Assembly: GCF_007004655.1 (NCBI RefSeq)
Contig: NZ_ML660092.1
Span: 166,536-230,535, forward strand
Source: Exilibacterium tricleocarpae
GTDB taxonomy: Bacteria; Pseudomonadota; Gammaproteobacteria; Pseudomonadales; Cellvibrionaceae
Direction of reading: 5' to 3'
DNA: 64,000 nt
Numbering within the stretch: the stretch's first letter is position 1; each line of letters starts with the position of its first letter. The position numbers and the translations under genes are program-made. Positions 47,525-59,093 of the stretch are shown piece after piece. The notes beneath the pieces are model-generated. The model made no database searches. It saw nothing but the letters and a program-made list of their open reading frames with translations, and had not been told where the DNA came from.

Positions 47525-47917
47525 ATGACTATGACTTCGAGTCGCCCCTATATGATCCGCGCCCTTTATGAGTGGATCGTCGAAAACAAGTGCACCCCCT
47601 ACATCCTTGTGGATGCCCATGCGGAAGGTGTGGAGGTGCCGCAGCAGTACGTCAACAAAGACGGGCAAATTGTGCTCAATATAGCCCCCAGTGCTGTGAT
47701 GAGCCTGTTGGTGGACAACAACGGTGTATCCTTCAACGCCCGTTTTGGCGGCATTCCCACGGATATTTGCGTGCCCAGTCACGGTGTGCTGGGAATTTAT
47801 GCCCGGGAAAACGGCCAGGGTATGATCTTTGAAGCTGAAACCCAACCGGACCCGCCGGTACCAACTCCGCCGCCGGAAGACGGCGGTAAAAAGCACCGTC
47901 TGCGGGTTATTAAGTAG
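47525..47917 (+). CDS. sspB: ClpXP protease specificity-enhancing factor SspB
   Basis: A 130-residue adaptor that delivers ssrA-tagged proteins to ClpXP. The substrate-binding domain is residues 1-105 (SSRPYMIRALYEWIVENKCT; IVLNIAPSAVMSLLVDNNGV). A flexible Pro-rich linker leads to the ClpX-binding tail KKHRLRVIK. Complete and typical. Confidence 0.96.
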   Translation: MTMTSSRPYMIRALYEWIVENKCTPYILVDAHAEGVEVPQQYVNKDGQIVLNIAPSAVMSLLVDNNGVSFNARFGGIPTDICVPSHGVLGIYARENGQGMIFEAETQPDPPVPTPPPEDGGKKHRLRVIK

Positions 47918-48063
47918 GGCGGCACAACAGCCCTACATTTTATATGTCAACAAACTTTTAGAAATTCTTTTTTAATTTCGAATTCTTATTTGTTCCGCTG
48001 TCGGTCTACGCGACATACTCCCTGGTGTCAATCACTGATTTAACTGGCCTAAGGAGTCGTTAG

Positions 48064-48681
48064 ATGGCGATTTTGGAACATACCCTCGGTATCCTGCTGC
48101 ATCCCGACAGCGAGTGGAAAGCCATTCGCAATGAGCGTCATTCTTTCCTGCAAGTGTTTGTCAGTCATGTGCCGATTCTGGCATTGATTCCCTGCCTGTC
48201 GTTTTACTACGGTGTTACCCAGGTGGGGTGGAGCATCGGCGGCGGTGATCCGGTGAAACTGACCGCCGGCAGTGCCCTGTCCCTGTGTGTGCTGACTTAC
48301 ATAGCCATGTTGCTAGGCGTGTTGGTGCTGGGGGAGTTTATCAACTGGATGGCAAAAACCTATGGTGTCAGCGACGATGCCAAAACCCGGCATTACGAAG
48401 GCACAGCGTTGGCTGTGTATATCACGGTCCCCGTGTTTCTGGTCGGCATCTTCGGGGTTTATCCCGAAATGTGGCTGAATGCAACCGTCACCATTCTGGC
48501 CGGCTGTTATTCGGTATATCTGGTCTACGAAGGCATTCCCATTTTGATGAACATACCTAAAGAGCGGGCTTTTATGTATGCCAGCTCGGTGGTCACTGTC
48601 GGGCTGGTGATGCTGGTGGTGGTACGAGTCGGGTCCGTTATTCTCTGGGGCGTCGGGTTTGGGCCTGTCTACGTGGATTAG
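48064..48681 (+). CDS. Yip1-family membrane protein
   Basis: A 205-residue protein with about five membrane helices (roughly 35-55, 75-100, 120-140, 145-165, 175-200). The start LLHPDSEWKAIRNERHS is typical of bacterial Yip1/DUF1282 proteins. Function is not established in bacteria. It opens the accessory block between sspB and dolP, alone on the plus strand. Confidence 0.85.
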   Translation: MAILEHTLGILLHPDSEWKAIRNERHSFLQVFVSHVPILALIPCLSFYYGVTQVGWSIGGGDPVKLTAGSALSLCVLTYIAMLLGVLVLGEFINWMAKTYGVSDDAKTRHYEGTALAVYITVPVFLVGIFGVYPEMWLNATVTILAGCYSVYLVYEGIPILMNIPKERAFMYASSVVTVGLVMLVVVRVGSVILWGVGFGPVYVD

Positions 48682-48737
48682 GTGAACATCGACAGGCTAT
48701 AGTTGACGGCTGGCGGCCGGCCACAGTGATACTGAGC

Positions 48738-48807
48738 TGTTAGCTGTTAGCTGTTAGCTGTTAGCTGTTAGCTGTTAGCTGTTAGCTGTTAGCTGTTAGC
48801 TGTTAGC
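48738..48807 (+). repeat. Heptanucleotide repeat (TGTTAGC)10 upstream of alkB
   Basis: Ten perfect back-to-back copies of TGTTAGC fill 70 bases, ending 123 bp before the alkB ATG. With no interruption, the array should be prone to slipped-strand changes in length. A TAATCT -10-like hexamer lies about 65 bases downstream at 48873-48878. Confidence 0.95.
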
Positions 48808-48930
48808 CTGCCTGTCACATATTGACCATTTTTGTGTCACTAGCAGCACTTACCCCTCTCCGGTCCCGGGCAGATAATCTGTACCTCCTGTAACTCATCG
48901 CCGAACGGCGCAATCAATGAGGTTGGATGC

Positions 48931-50117
48931 ATGACAGTCTATAGCCTGGAGATGCCGGATAAAGGCACCATCACCTATCGAGACAACAAACGCTACTGGT
49001 GGCTGCTGTCGATTTTTAACCCCTTGCTTGGCTTTGTCGGTATCGGCCTGCACGCGGCGACAGGCAACGAGTGGATGCTGTTGGCGCCGCTGGTGTTCAG
49101 CTACACGGTGGGGCCGTTGCTCGACTGGTGGTGGGGCGAAGACGAGAATAATCCGCCGGAAGAAATCGTGCCCCTGCTGGAGCAGGATCGCTACTATCGC
49201 TACCTGACCTATCTGGCGGTACCTTTTCAGTTTATCGGTTTCCTCGGTCTGGCAATCTGGCTGGGGACCCAGGAGCTGGGCCTGGTGGGCTATATCTGTA
49301 TCACCGTGGTGGCCGGCCTCGGCTCGGGACTCGGTATCAACACCGGTCATGAACTGGGCCATAAGAGCACCAAGCTCGAGCGCTGGCTGGCCAAGATAGT
49401 GCTTGCCGTACCCGCCTACGGCCACTTCTGGATTGAGCATAACCTCGGCCACCACCGCGATGTGGCCACGCCGGACGATCCCGCCAGTTCGCGTATGGGG
49501 GAGAACTTTTACCGGTTTATGGTGCGCGAGATACCCGGCGCCTACCTGCGTGCCTGGCGGCTTGAGCGCCAGCGGCTGGCACGGGAACACAAGCCCGTCT
49601 GGCACTGGCACAATTCCATACTGCAGTCCTTTGCCATTACGGCGGTCCTGCAACTGGGGCTGATCGCGGTATTCGGCTGGATTATGGTGCCGTTTTTACT
49701 GGGCCACAATGTGCTGGCCTGGCTGCAGTTGACCAGCGCCAATTACGTCGAGCACTACGGCCTGTTGCGGGAGAAACTCGATAACGGCCGCTATGAAACC
49801 ACCAAACCCTGGCATTCCTGGAACAGCAACCACAAGTTTACCAACCTGATGCTGTTTCACCTGGAGCGCCATTCCGACCACCACGCCAATCCGGCGCGCC
49901 GCTATCAATCGCTGCGTCATTTCGAGGATTTGCCGCGCCTGCCGAACGGGTATTACGGCATGTTTCTGGTGGCCTATATCCCCTGGCTGTGGTTTAAGAT
50001 CATGGACCCCGCGCTGTTGCAGTTAAAACATATCGACGGCGATCTCAGCAAGGTCAATATCGATCCGAAAAGGCGCGATGAGATCGTCGCGCGCTATGGC
50101 AACGGGAAGCGGCCGGT

Positions 50118-50133
<16 letters not shown>
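48931..50133 (+). CDS. alkB: Alkane 1-monooxygenase AlkB
   Basis: A 400-residue integral-membrane di-iron hydroxylase that oxidises n-alkanes to primary alcohols using rubredoxin electrons. All three histidine boxes are present: HELGHK (140-145), EHNLGHH (169-175) and LERHSDHHA (311-319), with NYVEHYGLLRE (about 271) as in alkane rather than fatty-acid hydroxylases. Six membrane helices are predicted. No rubredoxin or rubredoxin reductase lies in the window. The end overlaps the converging M48 gene by 16 bp. Confidence 0.95.
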
Positions 50134-52106
<1,973 letters not shown>

Positions 52107-52194
52107 GATGAAACACCCACCATCATTTTAACGGCCGCCGGCGGCGGCCCTGGATTCAGTGGCAGTCTCTGATTCAACAAAGACGTCGAGGTAT

Positions 52195-52791
52195 TTAAAA
52201 CGATACTGAGGGTGCGGCCTGTATCTCCGCACTGTCGTCGAACTCCAACAGACTGGCGTCGCTGCCGTGGCCAAACAAACCGGCCAGCATGACCGGCGGA
52301 AAGCTCTGGCGGTAGGTATTGTAGGTGGCGACTGCGTCGTTGAAGGCCTGGCGGGCGAAGGCGATCTTGTTTTCCGTGCTGGTCAGCTCTTCGGAAACCT
52401 GCATCATATTTTGATTGGCCTTCAGGTCCGGATAGGCTTCCATAACCACGTTGAGCCGCCCCAGCGCACCGCTGAGTATGCCCTCGGCGCCACCGAGTTG
52501 GTCGATAGCCGCTTTGCTGCCGGGGTCGGCGCTGGCGGCCTGCAATCCCGCCAGCGCGGCGTTGCGGGCGCTGATCACGGCCTCGAGAGTCTCCCGTTCG
52601 TGCTTCAGATAACCCTTGGCGGTCTCCACCAGATTGGGAATCAAATCATAGCGTCGCTTCAACTGCACCTCAATCTGCGCAAAGCCGTTCTGGTAGCGGT
52701 TTTTCAGGCTGACCAGTTTGTTGAAAATACTGATAACGTAAAAAATCAACCCAAACAGAACGACCAGGGTGATGATTGAAGAGATATCCAT
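52195..52791 (-). CDS. lemA: LemA-family protein
   Basis: A 198-residue protein with one N-terminal membrane helix (about 4-25) and a long helical-bundle domain. Family marks are NRYQNGFAQIEVQLKRRYDL IPNLVETAKGYLKHE (about 32-66) and FNDAVATYNTYRQSFPPVMLA (near 150-170). LemA proteins are of unclear function and commonly lie beside M48 peptidases, as here (89 bp upstream). Confidence 0.93.
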   Translation of the reverse strand: MDISSIITLVVLFGLIFYVISIFNKLVSLKNRYQNGFAQIEVQLKRRYDLIPNLVETAKGYLKHERETLEAVISARNAALAGLQAASADPGSKAAIDQLGGAEGILSGALGRLNVVMEAYPDLKANQNMMQVSEELTSTENKIAFARQAFNDAVATYNTYRQSFPPVMLAGLFGHGSDASLLEFDDSAEIQAAPSVSF

Positions 52792-52881
52792 GTTCCAGTT
52801 CCTTGCGTGGGTGTGAACGTAGTTATAAATGTAGTGATGAAAGTCGCGGTCAAACGGATGTAGGAATACTACACCAGCTTT

Positions 52882-53772
52882 TTACTGTTTCAAACTTGAG
52901 GTCAGTTTTGCGCGCAGCCACTGACTGGCCGGGTCCAGGTCGGCCGACTTATGCCAGTATAGATACATTTCCACCGGCGGTACCGCAAACGGCAGTGCCA
53001 GCGCGCGGGTGGCATGGAATCTGGAGAACGAGTGGATGGTGGTCATCGACATATCGGTGCGGCGCAACAGCTCCGGCACCATCAGCGAGTGCTGGGTGCG
53101 CATGGCGATGCGGCGAAATTTGCCGATCTTCTCCAACTCGCGGTCGAGCATACTCTGGCCGTCGCGGCGACTGGTCACCAGGATATGTGGCAGTGTCAGG
53201 TACTTCTCCAGTGTGAGGGTCTCGCGGGTGATCGGGTGGTCCTCGCGCACCACGCAGACTACCTCGTCTTCGGTAAGCTTCTGGTGGCATAACTGCGGGT
53301 CGGACAGTACCGGCGCGTCGACGACAAAATCGAGGCGGCCATTGGCCAGTTCCTTGATGCTGTCCTCGCGCGGGACCTGAAAGCTCTCGATGACGATACC
53401 CGGCGCCTCGCGCTGCAGGCTGCCCAACAAATCGGGGAAAAGCTGCGCTTCGTTCAGGTCGCGCATACTGAAGCGAAACCGCTTGTCGGACGTCGCCGGG
53501 TCGAAGGATTTCAGTTTGTGCAGGCTGGTATTCAGGGTTGCCAGGGCCTCGCGCACCGGCCCGATAATATTTTGTGCGCCAGGGGTGGGCATCATACCGC
53601 GGCCCGAGCGCACAAACAGCGGGTCGTCAAACAGTTCACGCAGGCGATTGAGGGTGTTGCTCATGGCCGGCTGGGTGACATGCAGGCGCTCGGCGGCGCC
53701 GCTCAGGCTCGACGCCGTGTAAATGGCATCGAAGGCGACAAACAGGTTCAGATCGACCTTATTGAGTTTCAT
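52882..53772 (-). CDS. LysR-family transcriptional regulator
   Basis: A 296-residue LysR regulator. The helix-turn-helix is near residues 18-45 (SSLSGAAERLHVTQPAMSNT) and the ligand-binding domain is from about 90. The ATG at 53772 gives the typical start MKLNKVDLNLFVAFDAIY; the frame is open far upstream without similarity. It is divergent from the TonB-dependent receptor gene, which it most likely controls. The inducer is unknown. Confidence 0.93.
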   Translation of the reverse strand: MKLNKVDLNLFVAFDAIYTASSLSGAAERLHVTQPAMSNTLNRLRELFDDPLFVRSGRGMMPTPGAQNIIGPVREALATLNTSLHKLKSFDPATSDKRFRFSMRDLNEAQLFPDLLGSLQREAPGIVIESFQVPREDSIKELANGRLDFVVDAPVLSDPQLCHQKLTEDEVVCVVREDHPITRETLTLEKYLTLPHILVTSRRDGQSMLDRELEKIGKFRRIAMRTQHSLMVPELLRRTDMSMTTIHSFSRFHATRALALPFAVPPVEMYLYWHKSADLDPASQWLRAKLTSSLKQ

Positions 53773-54330
53773 GGGAGGGTTTTGTTCCGCCAAAATATAA
53801 ATTTGACTTATATTAAAACATATACAAAATAAACTATTAACTGTGCAGGTGCTTGGATTACACTCGGGCACATAATGAAAACAAGCCGTAAAGCCGTCAT
53901 ACGATTCCGGTTGCTGAGGTTGAGCGAAATATCGAGCGATGAAGAAGGCGATGAAAGAGCGATGAAAGAGCGATGAGAGAGGGCTACAAATAATTTGAAC
54001 AAGACCACTATCGTCGAGTTTATTGACGACACCCCTCAAACCCAACATACAGCACCTGCTGCCTCGCCAATCCGCATCCGGCGCCAACTGTCGCCAGCGA
54101 TACTCAGTTCACTATTGCCAATATTGAATCAAGCAACTACACATTATGTACCGGCAATTGCCGTGCAGGAGAAGCTGGACTAGGCTACTTATTGACTTTT
54201 AATAAAATAAAAAAAGACAAGACGCTATTGACCAGGCCAGGCATGGGTTGGCGGTATTGCCCGTCTTCAAGTTCCTTTGTTTGGTTGTGTATTTGGCTAT
54301 AAGAATAATCAAAGCGAGGAGGAAGTAGTG
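53773..54330. promoter_or_regulatory. Divergent control region of the LysR and TonB-receptor genes
   Basis: This 558-bp stretch is strikingly AT-rich near the lysR start (53785-53850) and again at 54190-54220. T-N11-A type LysR-box candidates can be drawn in the first AT-rich part, but none is unique. The 53937-53981 stretch has tandem ~11-base repeats. GAGGAGG (54316-54322) is a strong ribosome site for the receptor. No separate gene is convincing. Confidence 0.5.
53937..53981 (+). repeat. 11-12-bp tandem repeat in the lysR/receptor spacer
   Basis: Four consecutive units of the type GCGATGAAAGA: the first is 12 bases (GCGATGAAGAAG), two are identical 11-mers and the last has one change. Another spacer array of the kind seen throughout this window. 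Confidence 0.8.
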
Positions 54331-57255
54331 GTGGACTTAATAAAACATGTCCCGTTCGTACGCAGTAAGTTACCTAAATCCATAGCCTTGGCCACGGCGG
54401 CTTTTTCGGTTGTCGGTCTTCCATCAGCCTTGGCTCAGAATAATGCAGCGGAAGAGTTGGAAGAGGTTATCGTCACCGGGAGTTATATTAAAGGCACTCC
54501 CACGGATGCACCCTCACCGGTATCTGTCGTCGACCGGGCTGAGTTGGAACAGCGAGGTACGCCCTCCGTTATTGATATTGTGCAAAGTTTTTCTTTTTCA
54601 TCGGGAACGGAAAATCAAAGCAACCAATTTGCATCAAACAATACCCAGGGCACGGCCAATATTAACCTGCGCGGACTCGGCTTGAGCCGAACGCTGGTGT
54701 TGATGAACGGCCGGCGTATGGTCACGGCGTCGATGCCGGCCAATGACGGCTCGGCGTTTGTTGATATAAACACTATTCCAGCACTGGCGATCCAGCGTAT
54801 CGAGGTGTTGAAAGATGGCGCCGCTGCCACCTACGGTTCCGATGCGATTGCCGGAGTGGCCAATTTTAATACTCGCGGTGATTTCGAAGGATTGGAGTTT
54901 AGCGGGTCGTTCACTGATGTCGACGGCAGCGATGGTGACTTTGAGTTGGGTGCGATATGGGGGGTAGCCGGCGATAACTACAATTGGGTCACATCCATCG
55001 GCTATAACGAACGCACTGAACTTCCCAATAGCGAACGCCTTGATATTATTACCCCGCGAGTTGATACGTTGCCGACACCGGTCACCTTTGCCGTCGGCGC
55101 TCCGGCGGGACTGACCTTGTTCGGGCAGTCTTCGACGGGGAACCCGGGCTCTTTTATCCCTATTTCTGCCGCAGCCGCAGCCGATGGTGTCAGTGAACTG
55201 GATGCTTTTCTATCTACGACTCGCGGCTTTAACCCGGGTCTTAGGGCTGGGCTGGTCAGGGATCCGAATTGTGAAGCTGCAGGTGGCGTAGTCTCAACCT
55301 CAAATCGCTGTGGTTTCAATTTTGTGCCTTTCAGCAACCTTATCGAAGATGAGGAGCGGCTGCAGTTATTCTCCGAGTTGAGGTATAGCCTATCGGATAC
55401 AACGACTTTTTACGGTGAAGTCCTTTACGCTAACACTGATATTCCCAATTTTAAAACTTCGCCCTCTTTTCCGCCGGCGGTAGAGACGGACCCGTCGAGA
55501 TATATTGCCCCGGATCATCCGGGGTTGGTGCGTTTTCTCAGCGAAAATCCGGGGATTATGACCGGCGGTGCTCCTAATGCAGGTCTCCCGCCTCTCACCG
55601 CAGATTTTAGCGGTGGCGCCGTTTTCCTGGGCCGTCCGATCGGCGTGACCGGCCCGGCTGAGGAGGGCACCCGGGAGCAGACGACCTATCGGTTTCTGGC
55701 CGGACTGGAAGGTGAATTTGCCAATGGTATGACCTACAACACGTCTTTGATGTATTCCGAAAATGAATTTAATGGGACTGCCATCGACACAGTAACGTCC
55801 CGTTACTCTGAGGCCCTGGCCGGATTGGGTGGACCGGATTGCACGGGCACAACACCGGGCGAAAACGGCTGTTTGTATTACAACCCGTTTAGTTCTGCCA
55901 TACCCGGTTCGCCAAACTTCGATGCTGCCCTGGCAAATTCGCCGGAGTTATTGGAGTGGCTGGTCGATGAAGTAGACCAGACCAATACCAGTTCGCTGCT
56001 GGTTTTTGAAGCGGTGTTTACGGGCCAGGTCGGCGAGTTCAATGGCGAGCCGCTTGGTTATGCGGTGGGCCTGCAGTACCGGGACGAAGAGCTGGATGTT
56101 GATTTCAAGGGATTGGGCGATATCGATGAGAATCCCGGTGTGGTGAATCCGTTGAGTGGCGGTCGTCCGGGTGTATTCACCTTTGTTAGAGGCGGCACCG
56201 ATTCAACCGTGGATCAGGACGTATATGCCCTGTTTGGCGAGCTTGCTGTCCCGCTGGCGGAGAATCTCGATCTGCAACTGGCCCTCCGGTACGAGGACTA
56301 CGGCGGTAATATCGGTGACAGCATTGATCCGAAGGTTGCCCTGCGCTGGGATATCAACGAGATGTTAACCCTGCGGGGATCGGCCAGCACCACCTTCCGT
56401 GCGCCGTCATTGAACCAGAACACCGGGCAGTCGACAGCGCTTGAGTTTAATGGTCGTGAGCTGGCATTCAAGGCCGTCGACCGCATCGGCAACCCAGATT
56501 TGGATCCAGAAGAGGCCGTCACCTTTAATGTCGGTGCGATTATCAGACCGTCGGATTTTTCTGAAATAACCCTGGATTATTGGAGCTTCAGTTTCAGCGA
56601 TCCGATTGTGCGGGAAGATCCGAATGCCTTGATTACTGATGTAGCGGCGCAGAATGAGGGTAATATCTGCGGCTTCAGTGATCAGATCGAGTGCGACGGT
56701 TTGGGACGTATCGCGCGGATTACCACCAATTTTGTCAACGGACCTGATATCGAAACCAACGGTATTGATTTATCCGCCGTCTATAATCTTGCGGAGTATT
56801 GGACATTCGGCTTGGACTTGACCTACGTGAATGAATACGAGGTCGATCCGTTCCAGGGCCGGGGAAGCTTTGATGCAGCCGGCTCCCTGAATGCGGCGAC
56901 TTTTGTCAGGCCCATTCCCGAGTTAAAAGGGGCTTTTAATGTCAATTTCAATATGGAAAATCATAACGTCCGTTTCATTACGTCCTATATTGACAGCTAC
57001 ACCGACAATGCCAGTGATGTGCTGCTCGGCACGGTCTTTGAGGATGCGATCTTCAATCGAGAAATCGACTCCCATGTGACCTACGATCTTTTCTACACCT
57101 TCACCTTCAACGAGGACGACACTGTTCTTTCAGCCTCGGTCATAAATCTGTCCGACGAGGACCCGCCCGAGGTCCGTGCCGATCTCCGCTACGACGCACA
57201 GACCCACAATGCTTTCGGGCGTATGATCAAGGTAGGTTTCAAGCACAGGCTCTAA
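54331..57255 (+). CDS. TonB-dependent outer-membrane receptor
   Basis: A 974-residue receptor. Signal peptide ends near ALAQ (about 37), a TonB-box-like stretch follows (EELEEVIVTGSYIKG), then the plug (about 55-185, with NINLRGLGLSRTLVLMNGRR and VLKDGAAATYGSDAIAGVAN) and a barrel ending in the family C-terminus KVGFKHRL. It takes a ligand across the outer membrane using TonB energy; the ligand is not evident. The GTG at 54331 (or 54328) sits after GAGGAGG; an ATG at 54277 lacks a ribosome site. Base composition looks lower in GC than the flanking backbone genes. Divergent LysR gene upstream. Confidence 0.93.
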   Translation: MDLIKHVPFVRSKLPKSIALATAAFSVVGLPSALAQNNAAEELEEVIVTGSYIKGTPTDAPSPVSVVDRAELEQRGTPSVIDIVQSFSFSSGTENQSNQFASNNTQGTANINLRGLGLSRTLVLMNGRRMVTASMPANDGSAFVDINTIPALAIQRIEVLKDGAAATYGSDAIAGVANFNTRGDFEGLEFSGSFTDVDGSDGDFELGAIWGVAGDNYNWVTSIGYNERTELPNSERLDIITPRVDTLPTPVTFAVGAPAGLTLFGQSSTGNPGSFIPISAAAAADGVSELDAFLSTTRGFNPGLRAGLVRDPNCEAAGGVVSTSNRCGFNFVPFSNLIEDEERLQLFSELRYSLSDTTTFYGEVLYANTDIPNFKTSPSFPPAVETDPSRYIAPDHPGLVRFLSENPGIMTGGAPNAGLPPLTADFSGGAVFLGRPIGVTGPAEEGTREQTTYRFLAGLEGEFANGMTYNTSLMYSENEFNGTAIDTVTSRYSEALAGLGGPDCTGTTPGENGCLYYNPFSSAIPGSPNFDAALANSPELLEWLVDEVDQTNTSSLLVFEAVFTGQVGEFNGEPLGYAVGLQYRDEELDVDFKGLGDIDENPGVVNPLSGGRPGVFTFVRGGTDSTVDQDVYALFGELAVPLAENLDLQLALRYEDYGGNIGDSIDPKVALRWDINEMLTLRGSASTTFRAPSLNQNTGQSTALEFNGRELAFKAVDRIGNPDLDPEEAVTFNVGAIIRPSDFSEITLDYWSFSFSDPIVREDPNALITDVAAQNEGNICGFSDQIECDGLGRIARITTNFVNGPDIETNGIDLSAVYNLAEYWTFGLDLTYVNEYEVDPFQGRGSFDAAGSLNAATFVRPIPELKGAFNVNFNMENHNVRFITSYIDSYTDNASDVLLGTVFEDAIFNREIDSHVTYDLFYTFTFNEDDTVLSASVINLSDEDPPEVRADLRYDAQTHNAFGRMIKVGFKHRL

Positions 57256-57312
57256 TTAACTGCACTGATATGGTGAGGCCGACCCACCAACTTGGTGCGA
57301 GGCCACAGCGAC

Positions 57313-57338
57313 AGGCCACCCCCGGGTGGCCTTTTTTG
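57313..57338 (+). terminator. Intrinsic terminator of the TonB receptor gene
   Basis: AGGCCACC-CCCG-GGTGGCCT followed by TTTTTG: a strong 8-bp stem with a T-run, 58 bp past the stop. The 458 bp from here to the thiolase start (57339-57796) show no gene and no confident promoter; 57370-57450 is purine-rich with loose AAGG repeats. Confidence 0.9.
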
Positions 57339-57796
57339 TTTCTATGGTAAGGTTTGGCACCAGTGTCGTTCTGGCATGACTATCGCTTCGAAATGTTTGG
57401 GGAAGGGCTTAGGGAAAAAGTCCAAGGAAAGGTCAAAGGAAGGTGGGTTGGGCTTTGGGGCAAAGCCGGACGATTTTGTTGCTGCATTTGTTGTGGGTGC
57501 TGGTTCGGTGCCGTAAGTCTGCACTGAAATTACAGCGGGCAGTGTTTCAAGGGTTATCTGCCTCGCGTATACTTGGCGGCCGAGGTTAACGTACACCGTA
57601 ACCTCTTATTATGTAGCACCGGCGGTCGTTAATCGCGGCTTCGGTGACGCGAAGAGTTGCCAGTTCAGCACAACAATAACAAGCGCGGGTGTCGACTTCT
57701 ATCGGCCGTCGAGCAGCAGAGAGTGGATAATCGGCCGGATCGTCCAGTGGGTTTAGCGGCGGTGTGGCCAACAAATTGGGTATTTGGAGTCTGACT

Positions 57797-58975
57797 ATGA
57801 CTGACGCGATTGTAATTGTAGGCATTGCCCGCACCGCCATGGGCGGCATGCAGGGTGATCTGAGTGGGTTGAGTGCACCGCAACTGGGCGCTGCGGCCAT
57901 CAAGGCGGCACTGGCAGATGCCGGGGTGCAGCCACAGGATGTGGATGAGGTACTGATGGGGTGTGTGCTGCCGGCCGGCACCGGCCAGGCGCCGGCGCGC
58001 CAGGCAGCGCTTGGGGCGGGGCTGCCGGAGAGCGTCCCGTGCACCACCGTCAACAAGGTCTGCGGTTCCGGGATGAAAACCGTAATGATGGCCTGCGACG
58101 CGCTGGCGCTGGGCCACGGGGATGTGATTGTCGCCGGTGGTATGGAGAGCATGAGCAACGCGCCTTATATGCTGCCCAAAGCCAGAGCCGGGTACCGTCT
58201 CGGCCACGGCGAGGTGGTTGACCATATGTTCTTCGATGGTCTCCAGGATGCCTATGAGGGCGGCTTGATGGGCACTTTTGCCGATGCGACCGCCAAAAAA
58301 TACGACTTCAGCCGTGAGGCCCAGGACGAGTACGCCATAGAGTCGCTGACACGGGCCAAGGCGGCCATTGAGGGCGGCAACTTCAAGCGCGAGATAACCC
58401 CGGTGGCAATCAAGACCCGCAAGGGTGAGGTCACCGTCGATACCGATGAACAGCCCGGCAATGCCCGCCCGGACAAGATTCCGCAGTTGCGACCGGCGTT
58501 TGCGAAAGACGGCACCGTGACGGCAGCGAACGCCAGCTCAATTTCCGATGGCGCCGCCGCGCTGGTATTGATGCGTGAGTCGGAGGCGCAAAAGCGCGGC
58601 CTCAAACCGCTGGCGGTGATTCGCGGCCAGTCCCAGCACGCCCATGAACCGCAGTGGTTTACCACAGCGCCGGTGGGTGCGTTGAAAACACTGCTGGATA
58701 AAGTGAGTTGGACCGTTAACGATATCGACCTGTTCGAGATTAACGAAGCGTTTGCCAATGTGCCTATGGCGGCGATGAAAGAGTTGGATATTCCCCATGC
58801 CAAGGTGAATGTGCACGGTGGTGCCTGCGCCCTGGGTCATCCGCTGGGCGCCTCGGGGGCGCGAATTATCGTCACCCTGCTGGCCGCGCTGGAAACCCAT
58901 GGTAAGAAGACTGGTATGGCAAGTTTGTGTATTGGTGGTGGGGAAGCTACTGCGATTGCGATTGAGAGGGTCTAG
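57797..58975 (+). CDS. Acetyl-CoA acetyltransferase (thiolase)
   Basis: A 392-residue thiolase. Catalytic Cys89 (NKVCGSGM), His348 (ALGHPLGASG) and Cys378 (SLCIGGGEA) are all present. It condenses or cleaves acetoacetyl-CoA; sequence alone does not separate a biosynthetic from a degradative role. The ATG at 57797 has GGAG at 7 bases. Alone on the plus strand in the accessory block; fatty-acid products from AlkB-type alkane oxidation would be a natural context, which is inference. Confidence 0.95.
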   Translation: MTDAIVIVGIARTAMGGMQGDLSGLSAPQLGAAAIKAALADAGVQPQDVDEVLMGCVLPAGTGQAPARQAALGAGLPESVPCTTVNKVCGSGMKTVMMACDALALGHGDVIVAGGMESMSNAPYMLPKARAGYRLGHGEVVDHMFFDGLQDAYEGGLMGTFADATAKKYDFSREAQDEYAIESLTRAKAAIEGGNFKREITPVAIKTRKGEVTVDTDEQPGNARPDKIPQLRPAFAKDGTVTAANASSISDGAAALVLMRESEAQKRGLKPLAVIRGQSQHAHEPQWFTTAPVGALKTLLDKVSWTVNDIDLFEINEAFANVPMAAMKELDIPHAKVNVHGGACALGHPLGASGARIIVTLLAALETHGKKTGMASLCIGGGEATAIAIERV

Positions 58976-59020
58976 GCTCCGATACAGGTGCCATCGCTGA
59001 GGGGAGTGGGCCCCCTCGAA

Positions 59021-59061
59021 GGGGTCGGGGTGCCGACCCCGCATCGTGCCGACCCCGCATC
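59021..59061. repeat. Hairpin and 16-bp tandem repeat between thiolase and dolP
   Basis: GGGGTCGG-GGTG-CCGACCCC (59021-59040) is a perfect hairpin. Overlapping it are two adjacent copies of GTGCCGACCCCGCATC (59030-59045 and 59046-59061) plus a partial third. They lie between converging genes and may act as a terminator, although there is no T-run. Confidence 0.8.
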
Positions 59062-59093
59062 GTGCCGCCGGAGGTGGTGCCAATAGCAAAACT

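Noticed and set aside
53995..54183. A 62-codon plus-strand frame in the lysR/receptor spacer
   Set aside because: It starts at TTG without a ribosome site, has no recognised family and lies in a control region with repeats.
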